Origin: Asparagopsis taxiformis
Taxonomy: Eukaryota; Rhodophyta; Florideophyceae; Bonnemaisoniales; Bonnemaisoniaceae
NCBI GenBank assembly: GCA_030407315.1
Contig: JALQPE010000216.1
Span: 151,692-215,691 of the forward strand
Length of the DNA stretch: 64,000 nucleotides
Direction: 5' to 3'
How positions within the stretch are numbered: the first letter of the stretch is position 1; each line of letters starts with the position of its first letter. This document shows positions 28,770 through 39,352 of the stretch, piece after piece. A model generated the notes under the pieces. That model did not search any database. It was not told the DNA's origin and worked only from the letters and a program-made list of their open reading frames with translations. The translations under genes and the position numbers were made by a program.

Positions 28770-29573
28770 ATGTCCCCTATGTTATTTTACCCTAAATTCA
28801 AAATGCAAGCTAGAAACAGACTTTTTCGATATTTTTTGAGGACGACGAAAATAGAGCGTGTAGTCGCTCTGGCTCAACGCAGCATAACCAACGCGCGTTC
28901 TGAAAGGATGGGGTCTCACAAGAGGTTTGACGATGACGACAACGAAGTCGAAGAAATTGGCAATGCGCAGGATTTGGGGGCAACTAAAAGTGAAACAGCA
29001 AAGGGAAGAGACACAGCTCAGCATGATAGGAAACCAGCGAAAACGCTGAAGAAAGAAAAGAAAGGGCGTGGGCACAATGGGACGTTTAAGAAACCAAAGG
29101 CACTGAAAGGGCAGATTCGTGGAATTGAACGCCTGTTGCAGCACAGAGGGTCAAGCCTGAGTGCGAAAGCGAAGAAAGCGAAGGAAGCGCAATTGGAGGA
29201 GCTGAAACGAATGCACAAGGAGCATGAACGTCGGGAGCGGGAGAAGATTATGCATGAAAAGTATCGGATGGTGAAATTCTTCGAGAGACGAAAATTGGAA
29301 CGGATTGTACAAAACATTGCTCAGGATGGAGATAAAGCGGAGGATGCGGAGCGGAAGAAGCAGGCTATTCGAGACTTGCGATACGTTAAGGAATTTCCAA
29401 AGGACGAAAAGTACATTGCGCTGTTTCCGAAGGAGGGGCACACGGATGAGTCTAGACGACAGATAGAAGAGATTCGGGGGAGAATTGAAAGCGGGGAGCA
29501 GAGCGTCGTTGGTGCGAAAGCGGATGACGCGGAGGGAGGGGACGATTTTTTCTTAAACGATGAGGAGCTATAG
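28770..29573 (+). CDS. rRNA-processing protein EFG1-like
   Basis: A 267-residue frame; the conserved part starts near Met47 (28908, MGSHKRFDDDD), which may be the true start since the preceding 46 residues look like leader translation. The core reads LKGQIRGIERLLQHRG, then a long basic/acidic coiled-coil helix, KYRMVKFFERRKLERIVQN and YVKEFPKDEKYIALFPKEG. This order (IRxIERLL, K-VxFxERRKLxR, then FPKDEKYIALF) is that of EFG1, a nucleolar factor needed for 18S rRNA maturation. The acidic C-terminal tail (DDFFLNDEEL) also fits. It sits directly before the bZIP cluster. Confidence 0.82.
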   Translation: MSPMLFYPKFKMQARNRLFRYFLRTTKIERVVALAQRSITNARSERMGSHKRFDDDDNEVEEIGNAQDLGATKSETAKGRDTAQHDRKPAKTLKKEKKGRGHNGTFKKPKALKGQIRGIERLLQHRGSSLSAKAKKAKEAQLEELKRMHKEHERREREKIMHEKYRMVKFFERRKLERIVQNIAQDGDKAEDAERKKQAIRDLRYVKEFPKDEKYIALFPKEGHTDESRRQIEEIRGRIESGEQSVVGAKADDAEGGDDFFLNDEEL

Positions 29574-29773
29574 ATAGTGTGTGTTGGTACCTACTTGGGC
29601 AATTAAGTGTGAGGAGGTAAAAATGTTGTACAATTATGCTCGATTGAAATAAATCGGAGCAACAAAGGCAATGCTGTGCATCCAGTACACGTGTTGGGCA
29701 ACATAAGCGCACAAGCGTTGCGGCAAACTGCTTGAACATCACGAGCTCTGGCGCAACAAGGTTTTGTTCTGAG

Positions 29774-31291
29774 ATGAGTCAACTATGCGTGCCTGTTCCA
29801 AATGCATCAGACACCAACACCATTCTCGACCAAGTCTTTTCGCTCTGTCGCATCCCATGGATATACGACTTTGTATTTCTCGCAGACCCTGCAGCCGACA
29901 TCTCCATGCTGCTAGCGCCAGTGCAGAAGCGGCACGCGCTGTCGGCACGCATCCACATCAACGCCACTGAGACGACGTCACGCTACGCGCACACATTCGA
30001 CTTTAACAAGGAGCTTATTTTCTACTCGGTACCAGCGTTCAGCGTCGGCGCCATCACAGCCGGATTCTGCGTCGAGCAGCCGGTGACGAGCAGTCGGCAC
30101 AAAGGCAAGGGTGGCAGCTCGTCCAATTTGCAATGCATTCGTTTTGTGCGCGACGACGACAAAGGCGTCTTTCTGCACATTTCCGAAAACCAATCGCGCG
30201 CCATCACCGAAGTCGACTGTCTGACGCATCGGTCATCGACGCGTCGCACGCGCGTGCGAATGCGCTTTGACTACTACGCGTTGCGACGGGTGTTGCGCAC
30301 GCCGCGTGGCACGCTTCATCCGCAGGACGTGGCACCGTCGTTAATCTACCTCAACTATTCCGACGAGAAGCGCATGTGTCCGTCGTGTCCGCAGCCGCAC
30401 GCGGGCGAGTGCGGGTGTGCGCTACGACTGAAACGGCCGACGCATCCGTTGGATTTCCAGTTTGAAGCGAGCAATATGCAATTCTACACGGGATTTTACC
30501 AGGGCGCCACAGTGGTACGTCTATCCAACGCGGGTCACTGTGTGATCAATGCGACGCTGCAGTCGGGCAGCGTGATTCAAGGCGAGTCGGACCGCAATGT
30601 GATTTCGCGTCTGCATCGCATGGCGGTCATGGACCGGCTGTCCAAGGCGAAGCAACAGCCGGCACGCATGATCATGCCGAGCGGTGAACTGGACGCGTCG
30701 GATGTGCTCGCGACGCACGTGCAGGAGGACGAGGGGCTGCGCGAGGATGAGGACGACGACCTTGTCCAGGCGCTTGACGATGGACTGTTTGGCGCTGCTG
30801 ATGGTACTGCGGACGACGTCGGGGCGCCGCTGGTGCTTTTGGAGGCGGATGGGTCGGATTCGCACGCGCTGGCGGATATGAGCGTGATGCCGGATGTCGA
30901 GGCGCTGGCGGATGTGGATGCGCTGCGGGACGTGGACGCGCGTTCGGATTCGGATGACGCTGCGCGACGGCTGGCGGATGATTGCGAACGGGCGGGGGAG
31001 AAGGAGTCGAGAGTGGTGGAGGATGCGCGGAATTTGAATGTATATAGAGAGGAGAGCGGTCGGGGAGGTTTGGATGAGGTGGAGAAGAATGAAATTCGAA
31101 AGAAGAGGAATCGAGAAGCGGCAGCGAGAAGCAATCTGAAACGAAAGTTGAAAAATGAAAGTGTGAGACGCGATCTGGCACTGCTGACACAACGAGCGGT
31201 GAGTCTACGCGTACGTGAAACGATTTTGAGAGAGGAGAATACGAGGCTTCGATTGCAAGTTGGTCGAATACGCTCAAAAGAGACGAATTGA
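29774..31291 (+). CDS. cluster bZIP protein 1 (N-x7-N family)
   Basis: A 505-residue first member of the six-gene cluster. The N-terminal family domain (about 15-310) has CRIPWIYDFVF, a second conserved block VPAFSVGAITAGF, RFVRDDDKGVFLHIS, the Cys knuckle CPSC-x7-CGC and the following THPLDFQF. A middle acidic region (about 330-430, Asp/Ala repeats such as DVDALRDVDA) could be an activation domain. The bZIP is C-terminal (about 437-505): basic region NREAAARSN (Asn446 to Asn454) where N-x7-R is expected, then zipper V-L-L-L-L at seven-residue steps (L471, 478, 485, 492). The frame opens upstream only with TTG; first ATG is 29774. Predicted nuclear transcription factor; targets unknown. Confidence 0.82.
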   Translation: MSQLCVPVPNASDTNTILDQVFSLCRIPWIYDFVFLADPAADISMLLAPVQKRHALSARIHINATETTSRYAHTFDFNKELIFYSVPAFSVGAITAGFCVEQPVTSSRHKGKGGSSSNLQCIRFVRDDDKGVFLHISENQSRAITEVDCLTHRSSTRRTRVRMRFDYYALRRVLRTPRGTLHPQDVAPSLIYLNYSDEKRMCPSCPQPHAGECGCALRLKRPTHPLDFQFEASNMQFYTGFYQGATVVRLSNAGHCVINATLQSGSVIQGESDRNVISRLHRMAVMDRLSKAKQQPARMIMPSGELDASDVLATHVQEDEGLREDEDDDLVQALDDGLFGAADGTADDVGAPLVLLEADGSDSHALADMSVMPDVEALADVDALRDVDARSDSDDAARRLADDCERAGEKESRVVEDARNLNVYREESGRGGLDEVEKNEIRKKRNREAAARSNLKRKLKNESVRRDLALLTQRAVSLRVRETILREENTRLRLQVGRIRSKETN

Positions 31292-31852
31292 ATTGTGTAA
31301 TGGACAGGGTAGATTAGATATGCCAGCAAGGTCGTGCTAGCGTTGGAGCGAGCACCAAAGTGAGGAAACGACTCGAATCGATATGGTGAGCAGCTCCGCT
31401 CTGTATTCATACGCGAACAAGCGCGCACACGTGTAGCGTGCCGGCGGCATCAAACCTATTTCATTGCGACACCAAAATCAAATTAGCGCATCCAGCACTG
31501 CGCCATCTCGTCGCAACCTCCATCTTCTGCAATATCATTCGTCCGTATCACACCGCTCAACCGCACACGTGTGGTCAACGTCCCATGTGCACACACGTTC
31601 GACACACCTCTCCATAATCCGCCCCATCATTCGTCGATATGCACGGCGCTTATCCACCGTCACCATCTACATAGCGCCCATCTCCGCTCGTTCCGCCCGT
31701 CCGGTTTTTAACCGCTGCTCAATCCATTCCCGGTAATCTCCCCTCTCTCGTCGACAAATTCCTTGCTGGTCCACCGCACCAACCCGACATTTCGCATCTT
31801 GACGACCGCACACCCGCCCACCCCCACCACCCAATAACCGCGCCGAGTCGCC
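31292..31852. other. intergenic, upstream of cluster gene 2
   Basis: About 560 bp, C-rich towards the downstream start codon. No gene is recognised; it presumably holds the 3' region of member 1 and the promoter of member 2. Confidence 0.5.
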
Positions 31853-33418
31853 ATGGCCGACGACTGGCAACCGACCTCCATCCCGCACGCGCCCGACGTG
31901 AAGCTCGTACTCGACGACATCTTCTCCGTCTGTCGTCTCAAATTCGTGCACGACTTTGTCTTCACCCCGGACCCATCTGCCGATATTTCCGTGCTCACCT
32001 CGCCCACTCAATCCCAGCATGCCGTTTCCGCGCTCATCACCATCTCCAACGTGGAGACCACCACCAGTTTCGCGCACGTGTTCGACTTTGCCTGCAACTT
32101 GAACTACGCCGCCACCCCCGCCTTCTCCGTCGGCCCCATCACCCTCGGCTTCAGTACACAGGAGCCTGCCACCGACACCACCAACGCCTCTATCAACTCG
32201 TTGGTCGCCGCCCCCGACCGCGTCCTCTGCAACCGCTATGTCCGCGACGATGAAAAGGGCATCTTCTTCCTCATTTCGGACAACCACCACACAGGCATCA
32301 CCGAAATCGACTGTTGCAGACTTCTCAATTCGCGCAGGAGAATCCGCGTCTGTGCCCGATTCGCTACAGATTCATTCAAGGAAAAGCTGCAGAATATGAA
32401 CGGCAATATCACTCCCGAGCATTTCGCCTCGTCCCTTTCCTACCTCAACGTAGCCTACGAATCGCGCATATGCGTCGTGTGCGGCGGCTCCCCAACCGTC
32501 AATTGTGGTTGCCAACTGCCATTTGTTTCCCCGTCACACCCCCTCGATTTCTCCGTGCAGAAGAAGAATATGGCCGTGCATACCGGCTATTTTGAAGGCG
32601 CCAGTACCGCCCGTCTATTCAACAACGCCAAGCCGTTCGTTTTGGCGACGTTGGCGTCAAAGTCTGCGATCATGGGTACGATAGATCAGGATGTGATACA
32701 GAGACTTTCCCGCTATGCCGTGCAAATTCGTATGCGCCAGTTGAGTTTGAATCCGCTTTCGTCATCAGTTATACAATCACATTTATTGCTGCCAGGTGCG
32801 CTACTACAAACTTGTGACGAAGAGCAGCCTGTCTCAAGTCCGATCGAGAATGTATCACCAGACGTGGTTGAATTCGATGCTGTGACTCTCGAGGGTGTTG
32901 CTTTGGACACTGCGAAGAGAATCAACGAATATCCAGCGTTGCCGACCATCTCATCAGGTGGTCTTCTAGATGACATTTCACTACCTCTGGCGGATGAGGC
33001 TGTTGAAGAGGTGCTTTCAAGTGCTAATGGAAGCACTATAGATTCAAATGAAAGAACTGCATCGTTGAGTTCGGACGCATCGGCATCGGTAACCCCGCAG
33101 TCAAATAATACACAGATGAACTGCATTACGAATATGGGGAGACCTGCAGGTGCTCCGAAAGCGCTGACCAGCCGCGAGTTGAAGGCCGAGTTGAGAAAAC
33201 AACGGAATAGAGAGGCAGCTGCAAAGAGTAATATTAAGAGGAAATTGAGGAATGAAGCTCTACGACGTGATCTGAAGGAAATTGTCGAAAAAGCAACTGA
33301 ACTACGTGCTGTCGAACGAAGATTACGAGAAGAAAATGTGAAGTTGAGATTGCTAGCCAGCGAGAAGAATATCAGGGTTAGCTCACATCTCAGACATATT
33401 CAAATTGTACCATCTTGA
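31853..33418 (+). CDS. cluster bZIP protein 2 (N-x7-N family)
   Basis: A 521-residue paralogue, closest by eye to member 1. The family domain shows CRLKFVHDFVFTPDPSADIS, TPAFSVGPITLGF, RYVRDDEKGIFFLIS, CVVCGGSPTVNCGCQL (CxxC-x7-CxC) and HPLDFSVQKKNM. The middle (about 300-425) is Ser/Glu/Asp-rich. The C-terminal bZIP has basic region NREAAAKSN followed by IKRK, again Asn at the invariant-Arg position, and a zipper L-I-L-L-L at heptad spacing. ATG at 31853 has a strong gccATGG context. Codon use is C/G-rich in the first half and more AT-rich in the acidic middle, as in member 1. Predicted nuclear regulator. Confidence 0.82.
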   Translation: MADDWQPTSIPHAPDVKLVLDDIFSVCRLKFVHDFVFTPDPSADISVLTSPTQSQHAVSALITISNVETTTSFAHVFDFACNLNYAATPAFSVGPITLGFSTQEPATDTTNASINSLVAAPDRVLCNRYVRDDEKGIFFLISDNHHTGITEIDCCRLLNSRRRIRVCARFATDSFKEKLQNMNGNITPEHFASSLSYLNVAYESRICVVCGGSPTVNCGCQLPFVSPSHPLDFSVQKKNMAVHTGYFEGASTARLFNNAKPFVLATLASKSAIMGTIDQDVIQRLSRYAVQIRMRQLSLNPLSSSVIQSHLLLPGALLQTCDEEQPVSSPIENVSPDVVEFDAVTLEGVALDTAKRINEYPALPTISSGGLLDDISLPLADEAVEEVLSSANGSTIDSNERTASLSSDASASVTPQSNNTQMNCITNMGRPAGAPKALTSRELKAELRKQRNREAAAKSNIKRKLRNEALRRDLKEIVEKATELRAVERRLREENVKLRLLASEKNIRVSSHLRHIQIVPS

Positions 33419-34491
33419 CTGGAGCTTCTGGTTGCCAATTGGGTTTCAAGTCACTGGTTTTGCCAGCGCGGTGTATAAGTTTGTATATTTTGTTTAATAA
33501 ATGGTTTCTAACGCCCAGTCGACGATGCGATTAGTATGCTGCTTTGTAGAAATTTGGAGGTGACAGCTGTGTAAAGAGCGAGGATTGAATTGTAGACAAG
33601 TCAAAGTCTCACAGCTCAACAGCAATGAGAAATGGCTGTTACCATTGTTCATGGAAATAAAAACGTCGACACTATTTGTAACGCTTTAAATTCTCGCGAG
33701 CACGCTGGGAACAAGAAATTTGGTGGTGAGGCACAGGATTGTGATATTTTTGAAAGCGGGAACGGTACCAATCTCACGAGACAGGTATAACCTACTTGTA
33801 GTGAAGAAGAAAGGCTAGCATACTGACTCGACGTTGCTGGATCCAGTGTAGGAAGTCACACGTATGGTAGTGTCGAACTCGTATCACGGAACGGTTCGAG
33901 TCCAGTAGCTACCCTGCTGTGGACTACCCTTCCAGGTAACCTTTATGGAAGTGCATCCAAAATATGTACGCGTTACGAGAAATGTGACCACATCAAACCG
34001 ATGCTGCGCTGTTTCAAGAAATGCAGTTTTCTGTTACGTATGTGGGTGTGAAGTTTCAAAAAAATATCACAGCAAGGACACCATCATTCTGCTTTGTGCC
34101 ATCCCCTGCAATGCTATTGGCCATCTCAGGATCAATAGATTGAATGTGGACCTTTGGATGGCACGACATATATGACCTCACAAGATGATTGGCTTCCTTG
34201 TCATACTGCAGGCTATGTGCTGAAAAACAACTAAAATTGAAAAGACACCAGGGACATGCGCGCATGCACATGCGTGGCGAGGCCTGCTGGAAAGGCAAGG
34301 CAGCCTCTTGAGCTGCTGCCGGCTTGTCAATATTACATATTGGCACGCTATCCAACGATCACCGTGCCGCAGAGCAATCGCCGCCCAATTTACTGTGGTA
34401 CCACAGTAGCCGGCTTAACAAGCCCATCGTTTTGCATCTCCAATTTCGCTATCTTATCCTCTCCCGACGTACGCGCTATTCCAGCCGCACA
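33419..34491. other. intergenic, upstream of cluster gene 3
   Basis: About 1.07 kb without a supported gene. The frame of member 3 is open back to 34324 without an ATG. A GGTTCGAGTCC stretch near 33891 recalls a tRNA T-arm but does not fold as one. Nothing else recognised. Confidence 0.5.
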
Positions 34492-36216
34492 ATGGCCTTC
34501 TCGCTCCGCGAGTTTCCGACCATTTCGCAAGCACTCACATTGGCTGCACTCGTTCCAGAGTCACCACCTGAGCCCCCCGAAGCACGCACCGTTCTCTTCG
34601 AAATGCTCCAGCTCTGTCGTCTCAGCTGGGTATGCGACTTTCTCTTCAAAGACGACCGTGCCTATCTCTACCTCTTCGACGCCCCTCTCCAGCGTCAGTT
34701 TGCGCTCTCGTGCTCCGTTTCGATCACCAGCGTCGAGTCCCCAGCCAAGCACCAGCACGCATTGGACAGTCATATGAACGGCTCGTTTGTCTTCGTACCC
34801 GCTTTTTCAGTTGACAATATCAGCGTGGGATTCGGCGTCCAGGAGTACGTCATCCGAGTTGCCGACGCGTTTTGTAACACACCATCCGACGCGGTTGAGC
34901 CCAATACGATCACGTTTCGCTACGTGCGAGACGACCTCCGCGGCGTGCTGCTCATCATCCACGAGCTGCCGCAAGAAGGTGCCGTTAAAGTGGAATACAT
35001 GTCGCATCAATCGTCCACGCGTCGAAAACGTCTCTTCGCCAAGTTTAATCGTGAGGAATTGTACGCAGCCCTGCGCTCCGACCGCGGCATTTTGCACCCG
35101 GATGACATCATCAATTCGCTCACCTTGTTGCAGACAGTGGACGAGTATCGTTCGTGCCCGATATGTGGCCTTGTCGACGGCGAGTGCGCACAGTGTCAGT
35201 TGGACTTTAGGTCACCTGCGCACCCCTTGGATTTCAACAACAGCATGCGTAATATGGTTAGCCACGTGGGTGCATTCTATGGTGTGACCAATTCAGTGCT
35301 GATGACCAAAGGCTCGGAGTTGTTGTCAGCTTTACAGGGCTCACGCATTCGAATACTGGGCGATTCGGATCCTGATATCATCAACCGCCTCAGCCATTGG
35401 GCTATTACCAAGCGACTGTCAAAGGACATGGCGAATCCGGTTGCATCCATTATGCCGCAATCTTCAAGTATCGGTATGTTTGACTGCACGAGTGAGTATA
35501 TGATGAATGAGGGCGTGCAGGAAGTGGAAATGATAGATTTGCCTGAAGAGGTATCGTCCGAGGCACTTATCGATCCGATTTTGGATTTGACAGACGGTGC
35601 GTTTGAGTTGTCGCATGACGATGAATCACAGCACCTGCTGACGTCGTCGTTGTATGTTGACCAAGTATCCGATGCAATGGCACTTATGAGTGACAGCAAT
35701 GAGTCTGTTGAATGTATTGATATAGTGACTGGAAGTATAGTTGGAAAGGAGAGTGCACAGGAGGCGGTGGCCGACAGCTTGTCGTTTATTGGCAGCCCTG
35801 TTGAGAACAGTAGCGGGATTGGGCGGGAAAAAGTCAATGTAGTTGTGGAGGAACGTAAGGATAGTATGGAAAGTATAGAAGGGGTGGGACAACAGGCAGT
35901 TGCGGACAGCGGTGAAAACGCGGCAAGTGCGCTGTCGCTGGTGGGCGGTGGCTCGGCACGTGTAATTCGGAAACGGCGCTCAGCGAGTCCTGTTTCTAAG
36001 GAGGTGTTGGACGAGAAAGAACGTAAGGCGGAGCTGCGTCGACAGCGCAACCGTGAGGCTGCACAGCGGAGCAATCAACGGCGGAAAGAAAAAAATGATA
36101 GCCTGCGGGAGGAATTGAAAAACTCTCATATGCGTGCGGATGAATTGCGTCAGAAAGAGAGCGCACTGCGTGCGGAAAATGTGAAGCTTCGACAGCAATT
36201 ACTGCAGAGCAGTTAG
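34492..36216 (+). CDS. cluster bZIP protein 3 (N-x7-N family)
   Basis: A 574-residue paralogue. The family domain has CRLSWVCDFLF, VPAFSVDNISVGF, RYVRDDLRGVLLIIH, the knuckle CPIC-x6-CAQC (here CxxC rather than CxC in the second half) and HPLDFNNSMRNM. The middle 200 residues are long and rich in Ser, Glu, Val and Asp. The C-terminal bZIP begins LRRQRNREAAQRSNQRRK with Asn at the expected Arg, followed by a zipper L-S-L-L-L in heptads. An upstream open stretch to 34324 lacks ATG, so the start is 34492 (AATGGCC). The second heptad Ser weakens the zipper and may influence partner choice. Confidence 0.8.
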   Translation: MAFSLREFPTISQALTLAALVPESPPEPPEARTVLFEMLQLCRLSWVCDFLFKDDRAYLYLFDAPLQRQFALSCSVSITSVESPAKHQHALDSHMNGSFVFVPAFSVDNISVGFGVQEYVIRVADAFCNTPSDAVEPNTITFRYVRDDLRGVLLIIHELPQEGAVKVEYMSHQSSTRRKRLFAKFNREELYAALRSDRGILHPDDIINSLTLLQTVDEYRSCPICGLVDGECAQCQLDFRSPAHPLDFNNSMRNMVSHVGAFYGVTNSVLMTKGSELLSALQGSRIRILGDSDPDIINRLSHWAITKRLSKDMANPVASIMPQSSSIGMFDCTSEYMMNEGVQEVEMIDLPEEVSSEALIDPILDLTDGAFELSHDDESQHLLTSSLYVDQVSDAMALMSDSNESVECIDIVTGSIVGKESAQEAVADSLSFIGSPVENSSGIGREKVNVVVEERKDSMESIEGVGQQAVADSGENAASALSLVGGGSARVIRKRRSASPVSKEVLDEKERKAELRRQRNREAAQRSNQRRKEKNDSLREELKNSHMRADELRQKESALRAENVKLRQQLLQSS

Positions 36217-36888
36217 TCAGTCGGTATGATGGTGTATGTATATAGAAAAATGAATAGGGGTGTAAAGAGTGATGAAGGTTGGGATTCCATTAGTAAGGCT
36301 GCGCTTTCCAGAATGGTAGTCATCTCGGAGCTCCATAATGAGAGTGCATGGCGCTGAGCAGGACTGGAAGAGAGGACCTGCACGTCGCATTAGTGTTTCC
36401 ACTGCGAGTGGCGGGAGCGACAGCAGTACGCGAGACCTGAAGATGCAGCAAACCCTACACGAGAACGGCGACCCGATTGGATCCAATCGGACCGAATCGG
36501 ACCCAAATATTCGGCTCCACTACTTACAGTCTGTCACTGTTGGAAAAGGACGCATTGCTGGCGATATATGGAGCATACCATGGCCCGCGTTAAGATAGTA
36601 GTGAAAGGCTCCAACAAAACCGATGACGTATGACATGATCGTCGTTCATGTTGACTCTCGAGAGCACATTTGTGTAATTTACGGGTCGAACATGCGGCTC
36701 TAGCCAGCAGATTCCAAGTCCAACAGTTCTGGAAGTTTGTACTCGTGCTCCAAGAACGTTATCTCATATGCGTCGCTGTCCGCATCGCTGGCAGCACTAG
36801 TATCGCAGCAACTATATATTGTTGTGCACGCGCCACGGATCGCGCCAACATCTCCTTTTTCAGCAAATGTTCATCGAAGCGCGTCAAA
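36217..36888. other. intergenic, upstream of cluster gene 4
   Basis: About 670 bp. No gene recognised; the frame of member 4 is open through part of it without an ATG. Confidence 0.5.
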
Positions 36889-38220
36889 ATGCTCTCCCGA
36901 GCCAACAGCACACCTCTGACTGAAATAGCCAGCGCGCTCTCAGAGCGCTGGGTTTTCAATTACATTTTCAAAAGCGACGCCATTGCCGGCATCTCCCTCA
37001 TGACGACGCCGCAACAACTGCAGCATGCCACCACATGCATTCGAAAAACGAGCGCCTTTGAGCGCTCCAAGAACCACGCCGGTATTTTCAACTTTGAAAC
37101 CCGCGAGCACTCGTTTTACATCCCGGGACACACCATCGACGGCATCACAACGGGGCTCGCCGTGCACGAGTGCACCATGCAACGCACGCTGCCGCTGCTG
37201 CCCAACAGTCGCAATACGGTGCAGTACACGCGCTTTGTGCGCCACGAAAGCGGCTGCATTGTGGAGGTGCGACTGGACGCCTGCGGAGACGTGCATATTT
37301 CGCACACGACTATCCGTTCGCCGAAACGCAAATCAGTCGTCACGCTGCAGCTGGAGCGTCCGCAGCTGACGCATGAGGACGTCGCAAATGGCTTTTCGCA
37401 GCGCGCTGTCGCGACTATTGCGCAGATTTCGAAAACAGAGTATTGCAGAAGCTGCCCCGTGTGCGGCGTCGAAGCTACCACGCATTGTTCGTGTAGGATT
37501 CTGGACTCGCGACCGACGCACCTCATGGATTACTCCAAGGAGGCGGCCAATATGGGCGTGTATGCGGGCAGATATGAAGGCGACTCGGTGGTGGAGATGT
37601 TTCGGGGCGGCGAGCAGGAGCTGCAGACTTTGCTGAAATGCAAGGATTTTGTGGAGGTGAAGCGCGACGATAAATTGAGACACAAACTGATGGAATTGTG
37701 TCTACAGCATTGTATTAATTCGTCGGTGGAACAGGTATTGCTGCATCAGACGGATGTAGTGCAAGCTCCCGTGGATAGGCAGGTGGTGAAACAGGAGGAC
37801 AGCGTGCAGAGTTTGGAGCTGCAGTATGATGAAGTGGCGGAGAGACTGTTGCCGCCCGAGGATGGCGGAGAGTACGAGGATGACGAAAGACTGCGCGAAT
37901 GGACGGAGGAATTGTCGCCGAAAAATGAGGAGGGCGATGGAGATAGACGGGAGAAGAATCGAATGTCGGCTGCGAAGAGCAATCTGAAACGGAAACGAAA
38001 GAACAAACTATTGAGAATGAACCTGGTGATCTTGAGAGAGAAGGTTGCGTCGCTGAGGGAGTTGGAAGGCGATTTAAAAAGTACGAATGCGTGGCTCAAG
38101 TATCAACTGGAATTGAGACGTAGAGAAGAAACACTAACGCAGAAGATGGACATTGTCGGTGAAGGGGCGAAACAGAATGGACTGGATGGTCGAGTATGTG
38201 ACGGGATGACGGTTTGGTAA
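36889..38220 (+). CDS. cluster bZIP protein 4 (N-x7-N family, shortest member)
   Basis: A 443-residue paralogue, shortest of the six. The family domain is more divergent: RWVFNYIF, IPGHTIDGITTGL, RFVRHESGCIVEVR, but CPVCGVEATTHCSCRI and HLMDYSKEAANM keep the Cys knuckle. The acidic middle is only about 80 residues. The bZIP reads NRMSAAKSNLKRKRK, Asn again at the invariant-Arg site, with a complete five-Leu zipper (L-L-L-L-L), the most regular in the cluster. A 45-residue tail follows the zipper. The first ATG in frame is 36889; the upstream open frame lacks ATG. Confidence 0.8.
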   Translation: MLSRANSTPLTEIASALSERWVFNYIFKSDAIAGISLMTTPQQLQHATTCIRKTSAFERSKNHAGIFNFETREHSFYIPGHTIDGITTGLAVHECTMQRTLPLLPNSRNTVQYTRFVRHESGCIVEVRLDACGDVHISHTTIRSPKRKSVVTLQLERPQLTHEDVANGFSQRAVATIAQISKTEYCRSCPVCGVEATTHCSCRILDSRPTHLMDYSKEAANMGVYAGRYEGDSVVEMFRGGEQELQTLLKCKDFVEVKRDDKLRHKLMELCLQHCINSSVEQVLLHQTDVVQAPVDRQVVKQEDSVQSLELQYDEVAERLLPPEDGGEYEDDERLREWTEELSPKNEEGDGDRREKNRMSAAKSNLKRKRKNKLLRMNLVILREKVASLRELEGDLKSTNAWLKYQLELRRREETLTQKMDIVGEGAKQNGLDGRVCDGMTVW

Positions 38221-39352
38221 GATTTGATGTATATTGTATTGTAACAACAAGAAGAGATGTAGTATAAGCACCGCGTTGTGAATATAACATGTTTGAAGTT
38301 TTTCGAAGCATACCACAGCAGTATCGTTGCGTTCCTCCAGCGCACCCAATTTACAGTATTTACCTACACGACCATGTTTTATTACGCAATTGTCGACAGT
38401 TTGCGACAAGCTCGGCTCCAATACAATGCCACTGCAGGAATGGAACGTCAGGCGGCATTTCAATCTTGTTGCATCATCGATAGCGATGAATCGTACCTAT
38501 CAAACGTCAATAAATTCTCCCCGAATCGATTTCTGCGAGAAAACATCGACTGCCGTTCGCACGCCCCAATCACCGATACGCAGCCCGGGACCGAGCGGAC
38601 CTTGGCCTTTGGACTGCCTCGAGGACGGCATACACCCACCCAAACCCTTGACCTCAATAGGGCACCAATTTCATCGCTGTGTAATTTCGCGCTTTGACGC
38701 ATAACGCGAGTGACATGACGTGACTTTTGTGCCGCGCACGAAATTTACCTGACACCGCATACCATACTGCGGCGCACCGCGAGTCCAATCCGTTCCGCTC
38801 TGTGCGCATTGATGAAGATCGTGTGGAATTATGCGCGTATTGATCTCGATGAGAGCACAACGATTCGTTACAAACATATATGACGTTAATCTCCTCTGCT
38901 TACACTTTGGGCAATTGTTATACGCAAGTGTTAATTGCGGTAATTGTATTCCTAAATGTTTTCAAACTATTGTGAAATACCCGCGTTTTCGATAGGTTTC
39001 CTTACACGAGTCAGATCATGCGCACTCGTTAAAACGGCAATGCTGATATAGAGGACATCCAATCATATTGCAGCTGATGGCAAAATAGTTGTGCCCAATC
39101 ATACGTTACAGGTGTCACATCATAGTTGGTTAGAACAAGAAACAAACCAACACGTAGCTGGACAATTTCCGCAGCATCACACGTTCTCTTTGATGGACAA
39201 CGTCGTCAACGCTACGCTTGGGTGCATGTGTGACCACTTGACTATCGGTTTGACGTTCATCACTCCCAACCAACTCGTGTCAAACCTGTGCGGTACCACC
39301 AAGTATCCTACCGCGTCATTTCCCATAACATCACACGCACTGCCACATCCCC
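38221..39352. other. intergenic, upstream of cluster gene 5
   Basis: About 1.13 kb with no supported gene. Short frames near 38278-38700 carry no family motif. I looked for a decayed bZIP copy and found none. Confidence 0.5.

Noticed and set aside
30521..31428. long antisense frames across bZIP 1
   Set aside because: They mirror the GC-rich Asp/Ala/Arg codons of the coding strand and lack motifs; the plus-strand frame has the bZIP and paralogues.
33840..33925. tRNA-like GGTTCGAGTCC stretch
   Set aside because: The flanking bases do not form the five-base T stem (only two pairs hold) and no acceptor stem pairs up, so it is not a tRNA.
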